Part shown: in pieces, positions 1-9,096 of the stretch
Layout of the letters: each line of letters starts with the position of its first letter
Position numbering within the stretch: the stretch's first letter is position 1
Assembly: GCA_009801015.1 (NCBI GenBank)
Contig: VHZZ01005122.1
Location: forward strand, 25,335-48,994
Length of the DNA stretch: 23,660 nucleotides
Source of the DNA: Silene noctiflora
Taxonomy: Eukaryota > Streptophyta > Magnoliopsida > Caryophyllales > Caryophyllaceae
Direction: 5' to 3'
Program-made: the position numbers and the translations under genes
The notes under the pieces: model-generated
Told to the model about the DNA's origin: nothing
The model's input: the letters and a program-made list of their open reading frames with translations, nothing else
Database searches by the model: none

Positions 1-70
1 CGTCCTTTGGGTTCGACCCTTGCTAGCTACGACGATCACTCGTCCGCTTGCGAGGTTATAAATTATAAAG
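1..70. other. Possible relic of an LTR-retroelement internal/leader region
   Basis: The first 70 bases contain a run (TTGGGTTCGACCCTTGCTAG at about 7-26, followed by CACTCGTCCGCTTGCGAGG) that resembles leader sequence I associate with plant LTR retrotransposons. No LTR, primer-binding site or coding domain can be seen, and the piece is cut by the window edge. It stops where the LINE-like reading frame begins. This is pattern memory rather than proof; it may simply be the flank into which the LINE inserted. Confidence 0.2.
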
Positions 71-71
71 C

Positions 72-1690
72 TCTCTTATCAAGTCTGTGCTGAATGTTTG
101 GGAAACTTCTTGGGTTAAAGGTCGCAAACCTGAACCGAGGGATGAGATCCTAACAATGGAGTATGTGGGTTTGCGCAGGCTTCGCATTAAGGATCTTATG
201 GTACCAAAGTTGGCTGGTGTGAGTGGTAATGGCTCTCATCTCTTAAACAAGTGGTCAGGGGTTCGATTCCTGACTCTTGCGAATGAAAAAAGCCAAACTT
301 GGGAGGGGTCAACCCATTAAATTACCTTCAGTACCCCGAAGGAGATTGCCCCAACTGTCGGTAGGGGATACTCCTGGTCAACACAAAAAAAAAAATTAAG
401 GATCTTATGGTGTCCCTTGTTTCTTGGAATACGGAGCTGGTTACTAAGGTCTTCAAAAAGGAGGATGCTACTCAAATTCTTGCCATGCCATGGTGTCCTT
501 CGCAAACAAAGGATTTGGTTTACTGGCCCTTTACCAAGTCAGGCAAATACTCTGTTAAAAGTGGATACGGGACTCCTTTTAGTCGGCTGCTTAATCAAAA
601 AGGTACCCTGAAAGATAAATCTCAAGTAGATGACCGAATGCGGAGTTTTTGCAGAAAGAAATTGTGGAGACTACCAGGGCCGCAAACGTGGAAGATTCTA
701 TTATGGAGGATTATCACTAATACTCTTTCGGTAGGGTACAATTCCAAACAAGGAACCTTGAGGTTGACTCCTCTTGTAAGCTATGTTGTAGTGATGTCCA
801 TCAATGTGAAACTCTTGAGCATCTGTTTCGGGACTGCGATATTACACAAAGGATTTGGTTCACCTCGGATATGGGATTAAAGCAAGCGATTGACCCACAA
901 CTTCCCCTACGGGACTGGATCATTGATTGGATATTTTACTTAAGCAACCTGATTGACGCGGACACAAGAATTGTCAAGTTTTTATCAACTATCTGGTGTA
1001 TATGGGCAGTTAGGAATGCGATCTTATTCAATGGAATTTGCTTCAGCCCACATATGTTTTTTAATCCGTGGAGACAACAAACTGGCATTTTTCTGACCGC
1101 GATGGAAAGTAAAATCGCCAAACGTTTGCCATGTCAAACGAGTGGTGGGAGTGAAGGGGAGGACATGGAGCATGGCGACAATTTGCGGAATGGTGGACCT
1201 TTCTTTTGGATTGGCGCTGCGGGCCATTGTGCAAGGATGCACGTCCAAGTGGATGCAGCATGGAAAGGCATTGAAGATGCCGCTATTGGTTGGGTTGTCA
1301 TGGATGACGGTGGAAATGTTATCTCAAGGCATAACTCCAAGATTCGTGCTGAGAACCCCTTACGGGCGGAATCTCTAGGAATAAGGACCACGCTAGAATG
1401 GGCCCGGGATAGCTATATCCTTCATTTGAATCTTTCTTCGGACTATTTGCAAGTTCTCCAACAGCTAATTGGAGCGGAGGTGGAGCATCACATCATCAAA
1501 GGGATCCTGGATGATATTAGAATTGTTTCAGAGTCTTTTCACTGTTTATGTTTTACTTTTATTACTAGGTCGTTAAATCGGCAGGCTCATCAACTTGCAC
1601 AGGAAGCAAGGAGAGTGTAGCCGCCTTTTCTTTACACCTTAATAATACATGTGTGGTCATTCGGAATCACCTTCGGAGACTCAGAGGTTT
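72..1690 (+). mobile_element. 5'-truncated L1-type LINE, 3' end of ORF2 (zinc-knuckle and RNase H)
   Basis: This is the C-terminal part of a plant non-LTR retrotransposon ORF2. Reading begins around 72-87 (LNVWETSWVKG, the region after the reverse transcriptase), continues through IKDLMV and DLVYWPFTKSGKYSVKSGY, then the zf-RVT region: KLWRLPGPQTWKILLWR at about 658-710 and a C-x2-C...H-x4-C type motif (CKLCC, then EHLFRDC) at about 775-837. A C-terminal RNase H-like domain follows at about 1243-1617 with VDAAW, an AE pair, SSDYLQ and RSLNRQAHQLAQEA; the stop is at 1618-1620. A SINE splits the frame at 203-394, and there is one further frame change near 735-745, because the zinc-knuckle is read in the frame of the RNase H domain. 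The reverse transcriptase, endonuclease and ORF1 are absent, as expected for a 5'-truncated copy. No poly(A) tail is visible after 1620, so the 3' limit is uncertain. The copy is dead. Confidence 0.88.
203..394 (+). mobile_element. tRNA-derived SINE inserted in the LINE
   Basis: A 192-bp element lies between two perfect copies of ATTAAGGATCTTATGGT (186-202 and 395-411). It has an internal pol III B-box, GGTTCGATTCC at 260-270, inside a GTCAGG/CCTGAC stem (254-259/269-274). A loose A-box-like stretch (GTGTGAGTGGTAATGGC) lies near 217-233. The 3' end is an A run of about ten bases at 385-394. These are the hallmarks of a tRNA-derived SINE retroposed by target-primed reverse transcription. Removing the element and one duplicate rejoins the LINE frame at IKDLMV|SLVSW, which confirms the boundaries. 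I do not assign a family name. Confidence 0.88.
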
Positions 1691-1770
1691 CACTACACCA
1701 GAAATCTACCATATTTTCCACATTTTGCAGCGAAAATATTTGAAAAGCCTTTAAAAACAAACTTCTGAAT
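1691..1770 (+). mobile_element. Possible solo terminus of a CACTA (En/Spm) DNA transposon
   Basis: CACTACACCAGAAATC at 1691-1706 matches the usual start of plant CACTA transposons, followed by AT-rich sequence with a TTTTGCAGCGAAAA run (about 1724-1737) of the kind seen in subterminal repeats. I found no matching TGTAGTG end elsewhere in the window and no transposase, so at most one end of a broken copy is present. It sits directly after the recognisable LINE sequence and may have truncated the LINE tail. A chance match is possible. Confidence 0.33.
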
Positions 1771-2164
1771 CTTTCCTACATGTCACTTTGTGCATGCCAC
1801 CCTTTTCTCTCTACTTACTACTACAAAATCTTACCCATGTTACTGGGTGTACACAGGAAATCTAAAATTCATAAAATTGATTCGACCTGGTTTCTAACAC
1901 TTGATCGGTGTAATCAATATCAATTATGTACATGTATAGTTTTTCAGCAAATCTTAACTAACAAGGTTTAAAGGGATGAAAGTGTCACGATCATTCCATT
2001 CCCCGGGATCTTACAACTCGATTCCACATTTTTTACTTGTCCATGTCCAGTCTACTCCGACCTAACGACAAGATAAGAACCCATCTCCAAAACGATGGAA
2101 ATACAAGCGAACCTTAAATGATGGCCCATGGTGAAAAAAAACTACAACATCATTGGGGCTCGTG
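1771..2164 (-). other. 3' flank and likely 3'UTR of the THUMP gene
   Basis: This is non-coding sequence between the transposon relics and the stop codon of the THUMP-domain gene. It should contain the 3'UTR and polyadenylation site of that gene. I see no canonical AATAAA on the - strand here and no other gene. Confidence 0.5.
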
Positions 2165-5100
2165 TCATTTAGCTTTAGAGTCAGACCCTAATAATGCCTT
2201 GATGCAAAGCTTCGGCTTCGTGTCAACAAGGTCTCGAGAAAGAACCGAAATGGCAGTTACTAATGAACCATTAGGCACCCCAGACAAAGGTAGCAGTTCA
2301 ACTAGAACACACAGCTGTGATATATTTAGATTTTAGAAGGATGATCAAGATATATGAAGATTAAAGACAATAAATGCATATAGCGAGTTTTTATTACCTC
2401 CGGAGATTTGAGATCTACAGTTGAATCGGATACTACTGCCTTTACTGCACCCGCCACGATGGCGAAACACTTGTTTCGATCCAGCAATGCATACAAATTA
2501 GGGTCGGAAGAACTGCCTTTTGTAGTTTTCATCTCGGTTTCTTCAATACCTCTTCTATTATATCCAACTGCAAACTGTGATCAAGTGGTTGCCGACAAAA
2601 CAAACACAAGAGTTAAAATTCCATCGAAACTGCAACAAGTACGTATTAAAATAATTGGGTGACACAAAATACATGAATAGAAATGACCAATTTCTCCAAA
2701 TGGAGGAAGCGACTTACTTAGACCGCCTTAGGTATGTGAGGGGTTCCTTCGCAAAACAAGTTTTTCAAATTCTCAGAAAATACAAATCATGGGTAAAATT
2801 AGCTTCCTAGGCACTGAGAATTAGTATAGCGAATCAAGACCTTTAATACTTCAGGTATATAGTCACATAACTCATAGCACCTAGAACTCGCAGCAATTGG
2901 ACTAGCAAATTAAATATGGAATCCCCATTTTACTGAAGTTAATTGAAAAAAAGGTGACGATAAGACATGAAAAGAATACTACAGGAAAGGAAAAGGGATG
3001 ATGGCTTGTTATTTGTCAAGAGCCAAATCGAATAAAAGGATTATCAAATCTTAATCGATGAAGAAATTTATTCCACAAGAAGTTCAAATAAAGTTTACTA
3101 CTTGTCAAAGTATGGCATTTTTCGATCCATCATAACATGTGATTGAGTGCAAATTTTTTATATGGGTCAATTCAAGATATTAAGGGTTCACCTTAAGAGG
3201 TTTGGAGAGTATGTTGCTTTTGTCATCCACAAACTTCCGAACAAGAGTTGAGACAGTGCTACTAACTTCCATTTCATTCAACCTACAAGTAGCTTGAATA
3301 GGAAAAATGCGATGGCACCAGCTGTAGGGAAATAAAAACTTACGATCAGGTAAGTATACAAAGAAAACAAGAGTAGAACAGTCGTGAATAACCAGTTATT
3401 ATGGGAGTATGGGTGCCCCACTAGACCAATTTCCAGAGTTCAGAGTACTAAGTGGTATTGCTGACTCTACAGGTAAGTACCATAAGTATCCATATGAATG
3501 AAGCTCGTCAGAATTCACTGATTACCATTACTTAAGAATTTTTTTTCCATATAGCATAAGAAAACAACGAAGCTAACACAGACAAATTTTTGTCTTGTGT
3601 AAGTAGGCAAATACACAGTTAGCGATGTCCCTTGCAAAGGTTTGATACTTTGATCCACAAATCATACCAATAAAGACCATTTTAGCATGTCATTTGCACA
3701 TTAAGAAACTCAACTACAAATCCTAAAATTTCATGCACAAGTCATAGTGAGAGCTAAGTGATCATAGGCCAGTTTGGGACGGGCTGAAGAGTCAAAATCA
3801 GCCCCAAAGCGGGGGCTGGATCTAGATTTTGGTCCTATAAGTTCTTCTGTCCGGGGCTTTTATAGACAATACCCAACGAAGAGTCATGCTGGGCTGTGTA
3901 CGTTTAGGCAGGCATGTCATTTGATAAGCCTTTAGATAACCGTCAGAAAGGAGATGTAGAGCCAAAGAGGAATGGAATGGTGTATGGCAGCATAAACGAC
4001 ACTTTGCGAGATCTACAGAGTAGAAATTTAGTTCTACGGCGTAAACTAATTAAACACATAAGTATTCTATTGCCTAAACGATTAGCTCATGCTCCCTCCA
4101 GCCCATTTATACTGCCTCCATAGTCCATTCAACTAACTCTCATTTTATTTTTCGTCTGAAAAACCAATATCACTATACCGGATTACCCTTGCAATTATGC
4201 TACTTTATTAGAGATTGTTTGAGAGACGTACTCTTTTATTCATTAGACACAGAAAAGGGTCAATTATATGGGGATGGGCCAAAAAGGAAATGGAAACTAT
4301 TAAACGTGATGGAAAGAGTATTTCACAATCAACCCCAGTAGTTTCAGGGAGAAGGCAAAATTTAAAAGCTCAGAAATATATTCTTTCCCAGTAGCCTCTT
4401 TGCGATCTTGTAAAATACCAAATCTATCCAATTAAGCACAATTAAAGGAGAAAACTGAAAAGATGGATGAGACAATATGTTTCCGTGAAATGTTTAACAA
4501 TGTCCATGAAAATCAATAGCTAGTTACCAACATTCACCTTAAACCTCAACGTTGAAGAAAAGAAACTATTTTCATTGGTTTGAAGCGAACCTTTTAACTA
4601 TAAAAGTCAATTCTAGTCAATTTCAGAGCATTCAACTGTATTCCCTTAAGATCTGCTATGTATAGTTTATAGTGCTGGCTGGCTACCAAATAGAAAAATA
4701 TAATATATGAGAACACTGCCAAAGGAACCACGTACCTACAGCAGGCAACACACAGCATTATTGGGGAATTGGTACATAGAATTTTCCTTAAAGGGCACAA
4801 ACAGTGTTTAAAAAACAATGAAAGCAAGCATGGCTGAAAATATATATTACTAGTGGTTCCGCTATAGATCATTAGATAGTAGCTTAAGATAGGGTGTAAC
4901 AGACTACTTACAGTGGTCGCTTCAAAGAGCCTGATTCTAACGACTGATTTACAAGAGAGGCAATCCGGACTGGATCACAGGTACTGCCTTTGGGGAAAGT
5001 AAAGAGAACCAAACCACTTCTTGTCACCTTGACCAACACAAGATTTAAAGCTTGTTTGATACAATTGTCGGCTGTTCCAGAAGATGTAGACTCAATATTT

Positions 5101-7881
5101 GACAGCTCATCTGCATAAAGGTATTAGAAGTCGGTAATAAACCTTCCAACAAGTCATACTGTTACACAACTTGGACCAGAGCATGAACTTAATTTGAGCC
5201 TCAGTAATCAGGTCCGAAAAAGCAAATCTTACTTTCAATAGCTTCAGTTGCTTCTCCCACCACCGGAGATAACTTCCTTCTTTTGACATTTTCATCAACA
5301 TCACACTCCTTCAAGGAGCCACTATCATAGCTTTCGATATACTACAACAGATGTTAAAAGAACCATTAATATTTATATATGTGAAGCTTATACTTTCTAA
5401 GTCAGAACGGACAGTTGTAGATCTTCATTATCAAATCAACAGAAGTAATTCAACTATCTCAAGCAACATTATATATATACTGTGTTTCAACCATTAGGAG
5501 TTTGGACATAAAAGAAGTAACAGCCTAGCATGCCAACCTGATCCAATTAGCAATCTAGGACACCACGAATCAGATATCAAGAATACAACTACTATCAAAC
5601 ATTGAGGTAAGTCTTCTCATATTGTTGAAAACATAGAAAGATTGTCTTCAGTTCAAAGAAATTGAGTCGAAAGTCGTGCATCAATTCACAGTAGTAGAAG
5701 CTTACAATTGAGCAAGTTACTTTCCTTTATTGCATCATGTTTCAACGTGAAAGAATAGTAAGCCCATTGACTATATTGGATTGGAAATACAGATAGTAGA
5801 AGGGTTACAACAAAAAAAAGGCCAAACAATTTTAGTTTAAATGTGTATGAGTCATCCTAGTGCCATGTATACAAGCCACCTTGACAAGTAAAATTCTAGA
5901 GTATACTCGTTATCAGGGAGAAACATATTAGATTGCCTTGTTGGGGTTGAAAAAAAATCAGAGACTTTTTTATGAGCATGCTCCACAAGAGTAGTGGGAT
6001 CGTTTGCAAAATTTTCAATTTCATGAACCTTGCCTTTTATATGCTCCTAGAGCAAACTTCTCATATTCATCTTTAGAACATGCCAGGTAGTTGCCTGTGT
6101 AAGTTATTTCACAATAAAATTCGATTCTGGATAATCTTTGAGTTTTGAACATTTCATAACAGGGCAAATACAACGAAACAAAATTACAAAATAGTGTGAC
6201 CAGGAGGAAAAGGAACTACTTTCTCGAGGATGGGGTTGTATAATTTAAGGGGAATTTAACTTTTCTACTAACCTAGCTAGAACATTAGACAAGAAACTGG
6301 GGGAGGTATATTGTGGATACCTGTCCCTGGAGAGCTCAAATACTATTGTTTCAGTTGTTTTGATATTACTTCGTAATACTATTGCTGCTCGCCTGCCGGT
6401 GATATTATTGCGAGTAGTGGGTGCTACTGTTTCCTAATATGGTTACCCTCGTTTCATAGTTTTTCTATATATTCATTTTCATTTGTCGGGGTCTCAGGGT
6501 CTCATGTTTTATTGTTGTAATGCTTGAGAATCCACGTTTTCACACTTAGAACTTGGACAAGAAATTTCCCTCTTTTCCCTTTGAGCTAATTGACCTTTAG
6601 TGGTTACCGAACTATTCAAGACAATGGAGTTGTAAAAACTACAAAAACGAACACGCGGGACTAAAGGGCAGTAATAATCCATGATAGCACACATGACACA
6701 TTCCTGCTCCTAGATGTTGAAATAGAACTTCAAAGAACCGCATTTAATTCCTTGCAGCACATCGTAGCAGGATAGAAACTAGTGAAACAAAAAGCGGACA
6801 TTGTTCGTAAAATTGAAATAATCTCAGGTATTACCTTTCCAAGAATGGTGATAGCTTCTTTTGTTGCACTTTTCTCCCTCTCTGTGGAAACAAAACAGAA
6901 GCTTGTTAGAAACTGTGATCAAGTACTATACGCAAATCATAATCACATTAGACAGTCAAAGGAACACAAAAAGCATATTAACTTTAGAGTAACAGAGGCA
7001 AGGGTTCGATCGAGGAAAATGCACTAAGAAAAAAGAATAGAAGTCCCGACCAAAACCCTAGGGACGAAAGCTCAGATGTTTGGAAGCATCAACAAGAACA
7101 GCAACATTATGCCAGACCCCAGTGCCTCAATGGCTCCTGCCTATGGCGGAGTAAAGGGGGTTCCGACATACACAAACTTACCTTTATGTTAAAGACAGAG
7201 GTGGGCAGTTACTCGATGGCCCATACTGAAAATTGCATCGTAAAATATATCAACAATCTACTTCACAATACAAGAGACACATAAATTTTAGTTTAGTGAG
7301 CCACCTTGCTTTATTCCATCTCATTCCGAAACTGAAGAATAGTTTCCAATATACAATGTCCATACCACCCAATGCTTCTGATAAAGACAGCAGTCCAACA
7401 CTTTCCTAAACGACGAAAACCCATTCAAGTCCAAACCATCAAACACAAATACACCAAAGAAACAAACGCCCTTATGATTCACAACACTAAAAACCCTTAA
7501 TCAAATTCCCAATATTTTCTAATATATACAATGTCAAAACCCTAATCATAGGTACCAAGATCAAGACTTTATGATTACCAGCAATGTCAAAAACCCTAAT
7601 CAATCAAACTAACATCAAAACAATAACAAAAACCCAGTAAAGCAAACAAAAGGAAATAGAGCAGTATAGAAAAAGCAGGGATAAAGAGACTGACTAATAG
7701 GGCAAGTAATGAGAAACCCAGAAAAGGAATGTTGCAGAAAAGAAGAGGGAGCATTGTAATCAAAACGAGGAATGCTAATGACAGCAGAGTGTTGCTCCCA
7801 TGGCTTCATTTCCTTATTAATAACCCCTTCTCCTCCTCCTCCATTGTTTTCATGTTTCTGCAATTCTCCTGATTCTGCCAT
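2165..7881 (-). CDS. THUMP domain-containing protein (THUMPD1/Tan1-like tRNA acetylation cofactor)
   Basis: Seven exons, read right to left: 7881-7695, 6881-6835, 5341-5233, 5110-4912, 3321-3192, 2574-2398, 2314-2165. All introns are GT-AG, phases agree at each join, and the total is 999 nt (332 aa plus stop), close to human THUMPD1 (about 350 aa). The start has a good plant context (AAAAATGGC). Residues 1-30 are a low-complexity, Gly-rich lead; FSGFLITCPIKREKSATKEA (about 53-72) is the conserved N-terminal entry of the family. A KRRK patch near residue 100 may help nuclear targeting (inference). The THUMP region covers roughly 135-330, with LVLVKVTRSGLVLFTFPKG, WCHRIFPIQATC (182-193), KFAVGYNRRGIEET (about 224-237) and LVELLPLSGVPNG. 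Family members bind tRNA and assist the NAT10/Kre33 acetyltransferase in making N4-acetylcytidine at tRNA position 12. It has no catalytic domain of its own, as expected. The gene lies upstream of a + strand LINE and is in the same orientation as the PAF gene. Confidence 0.87.
2575..3191 (-). other. THUMP gene intron 5 (617 bp)
   Basis: This is AT-rich intronic sequence between the FAVGYNRRG exon and the WCHRIFPIQ exon. The donor reads CTTAAG|GTGAAC and the acceptor TCACAG|TTTGC. I see no repeat or additional coding exon in it. Confidence 0.7.
3322..4911 (-). other. THUMP gene intron 4 (1590 bp)
   Basis: Intron between the exon ending RPL and the WCHRIFPIQ exon, with donor CCACT|GTAAGT. Most is plain AT-rich sequence. 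Around 3781-3820 there is a GC-rich patch in which GGGCTGA, TCAGCCC and GGGGCTG can pair in alternative ways, probably a small repeat remnant. A short motif at 4194-4209 recurs near 8632. No coding exon is visible. Confidence 0.6.
5342..6834 (-). other. THUMP gene intron 2 (1493 bp)
   Basis: AT-rich intron between the KREKSATKEA exon (donor GGAAAG|GTAATA) and the YIESYDSG exon (acceptor TTGTAG|TATATC). A stretch at about 6360-6520 is more GC-mixed and may be an old repeat, but I cannot assign it. No exon is missing from the protein model here. Confidence 0.6.
6882..7694 (-). other. THUMP gene intron 1 (813 bp) with two telo-boxes
   Basis: First intron, donor CCTATTA|GTCAGT and acceptor TTCCACAG|AGAGG. 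Within 160 bp of the donor are two TTAGGGTTT telo-boxes in the gene sense (7599-7591 and 7545-7537), each inside a repeated CAATGTCAAAA(A)CCCTAATCA unit about 53 bp apart on the + strand. A SINE-like element occupies the acceptor half (about 7078-7238). The donor +3 to +6 bases (CAGT) are weaker than in the other introns. Confidence 0.65.
7078..7238 (-). mobile_element. SINE-like retroposon remnant (3' part) in THUMP intron 1
   Basis: On the - strand the sequence runs through a GGAACCCCCTTTACTCCGCC block, a CATAGGCAGGAGCCATTGAG block, GGCACTGGGGTCTGGCATAA and then a TTG-rich tail (TGTTGCTGTTCTTGTTGATG, about 7106-7087). This order matches the 3' half of a widespread plant SINE type whose body reads CGACCCCCCTTACCCCGCC and which ends in TTG repeats. 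The tRNA-like head is not recognisable, so the copy is diverged or truncated, and no target-site duplication was found. It lies in the same sense as the host gene, inside its first intron. The identification rests on remembered family sequence. Confidence 0.5.
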
Positions 7882-7959
7882 TTTTCTTCAGTTTCCGGCT
7901 TAGCACAGTTCAAAGTCTCAAACTGGTTGGGCAACTCGCAGATTATAGAGGTGACTGGT

Positions 7960-7965
7960 TTTATA
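7960..7965 (-). promoter_or_regulatory. Candidate TATA box of the THUMP gene
   Basis: In the gene sense the sequence reads CATATAAAAC, with TATAAA at 7965-7960, 79 bp upstream of the start codon. A transcription start about 30 bp downstream would give a 5'UTR of roughly 50 nt, a plausible length. No transcript evidence is available. Confidence 0.45.
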
Positions 7966-8129
7966 TGTTGCTCTTTCTTTTCTTTTTTTCGTATTTTGGG
8001 ATTTTGGATTTTGGAATTACGCCTGACCAGTGTCTCACACTCTTATTTGGGTCGGAGCACTGTTAGTTGGGTATTTGGGTATAATATCGAAATTTTTGTT
8101 ACCAAGTTATTTAATGAGGGTAAGTCAGA

Positions 8130-8465
8130 TTTTTTCGAGTCTTAAGACTATGTCACATCAGCTTTCCACTAAATTTTATTATTTTTCTATTGTTCAGACT
8201 CACCCCGGATTTTATACATTATCCGTCACTCACCTCAAACTCTACTTTTTCACTTCATTTTTTTTTTTACAATAAAAATGTTACATGTGATCCATTCATT
8301 GGATAATTTTCCTATGAGGTGGGGGTCAAGACTCACCCAAAGTCTTAAGTTGAGTTTTGAATTTCCAAGACTCGACTTAAGACTTTCTTAAGAATATTAT
8401 TGGTAATCTTTGAGTGAGTTTTGTCTCAAGACATACCAAAGTCTTGTCTCAAGAGTACCAATAAT
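8130..8465. mobile_element. MITE-like element with nested inverted repeats upstream of the THUMP gene
   Basis: The block is built from repeated GTCTTAAG/GTCTTGAG motifs in both orientations. AGTCTTAAGTTGAGTTTTG (8341-8359) pairs with CAAGACTCGACTTAAGACTT (8366-8385) over a very short loop, and ATTATTGGTA (8397-8406) pairs with TACCAATAAT (8455-8464). GAGTCTTAAGACTATGTCAC at about 8138-8157 looks like the opposite end. The pattern agrees with non-autonomous DNA elements I know from other eudicot genomes, which also carry the ATGTTACATGTGATCCATTC interior seen at 8278-8297. No transposase or clear target-site duplication was identified, and outer limits are approximate. Confidence 0.5.
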
Positions 8466-9096
8466 CATAATCTTACCCTGATAACGGTATGTTCTAGTCA
8501 TAAATGTTAAGGTCAGATCGGATAAAGTCGAGTCATTTCGAGTCATTCGTTTGGGTCCCATACTGAAAATATGTTGAAAATTCTGGTCGTGATATTTTTT
8601 TTGTCCGGCTTAATTTCAAATATGAGCACAGATTATGCTACTTTATTTAGGGTTGTTTCATTTTGAACTAACTATTGGGTTAATTTGAGTAATATCTTTC
8701 ATTTTGGAAGAGATCGAGATACCTAACAGAGCAGACATAGTAGACACCAAGAATGGAACCCTGCGCATAGTGCACCCCAAGACCGTGGTCCAAAATGCAA
8801 CTGAATGTGTTCAATTTGAGTATCGTTAACGAACAGCCGAATGTGAGTAGTGTGAATGCACGCTGGTCAATGCAGCAGAACACAAAAGAACACATCCACA
8901 AAATAAAAATAAAAAACAGAGGGATCACCCCAATAAGTTCAACCATATCCCAACCACAATTCCGACCAGCCAGTACAAGATTAAGGGCATCCACAATTCG
9001 TTAATAAACCTAAGAGTGCATAGAAATGATGTCCAGCCGAAACAAGATAATCAACAGCAACATCCACATCTCACTAATTAACTTGTTTTCTTAACA
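8466..9096 (-). other. PAF 3'UTR and downstream spacer
   Basis: Spacer between the MITE-like block and the stop codon of the proteasome gene. The part next to the stop (about 8700-9096) is likely the PAF 3'UTR in the - sense. No other gene is supported. Confidence 0.5.

Noticed and set aside
203-280. A tRNA gene suggested by the B-box GGTTCGATTCC
   Set aside because: No acceptor stem or proper anticodon arm can be folded, and the element has target-site duplications and an A tail, so it is a SINE head and not a functional tRNA.
3799-3823. Helitron 3' end: GC hairpin CAGCCCC-loop-GGGGCTG followed by CTAG
   Set aside because: The spacing from hairpin to CTAG is only three bases and the next base is A rather than T. 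No 5' TC end or Rep/helicase sequence is present.
3914-4123. A 69-codon + strand open frame inside THUMP intron 4
   Set aside because: No domain, no codon pattern and no splice partners; it is intronic on the strand opposite the gene.
8680-8994. A 104-codon - strand open frame downstream of PAF
   Set aside because: It lies in the expected PAF 3'UTR/downstream region, has no recognisable domain, and its composition is that of chance AT-rich frame.
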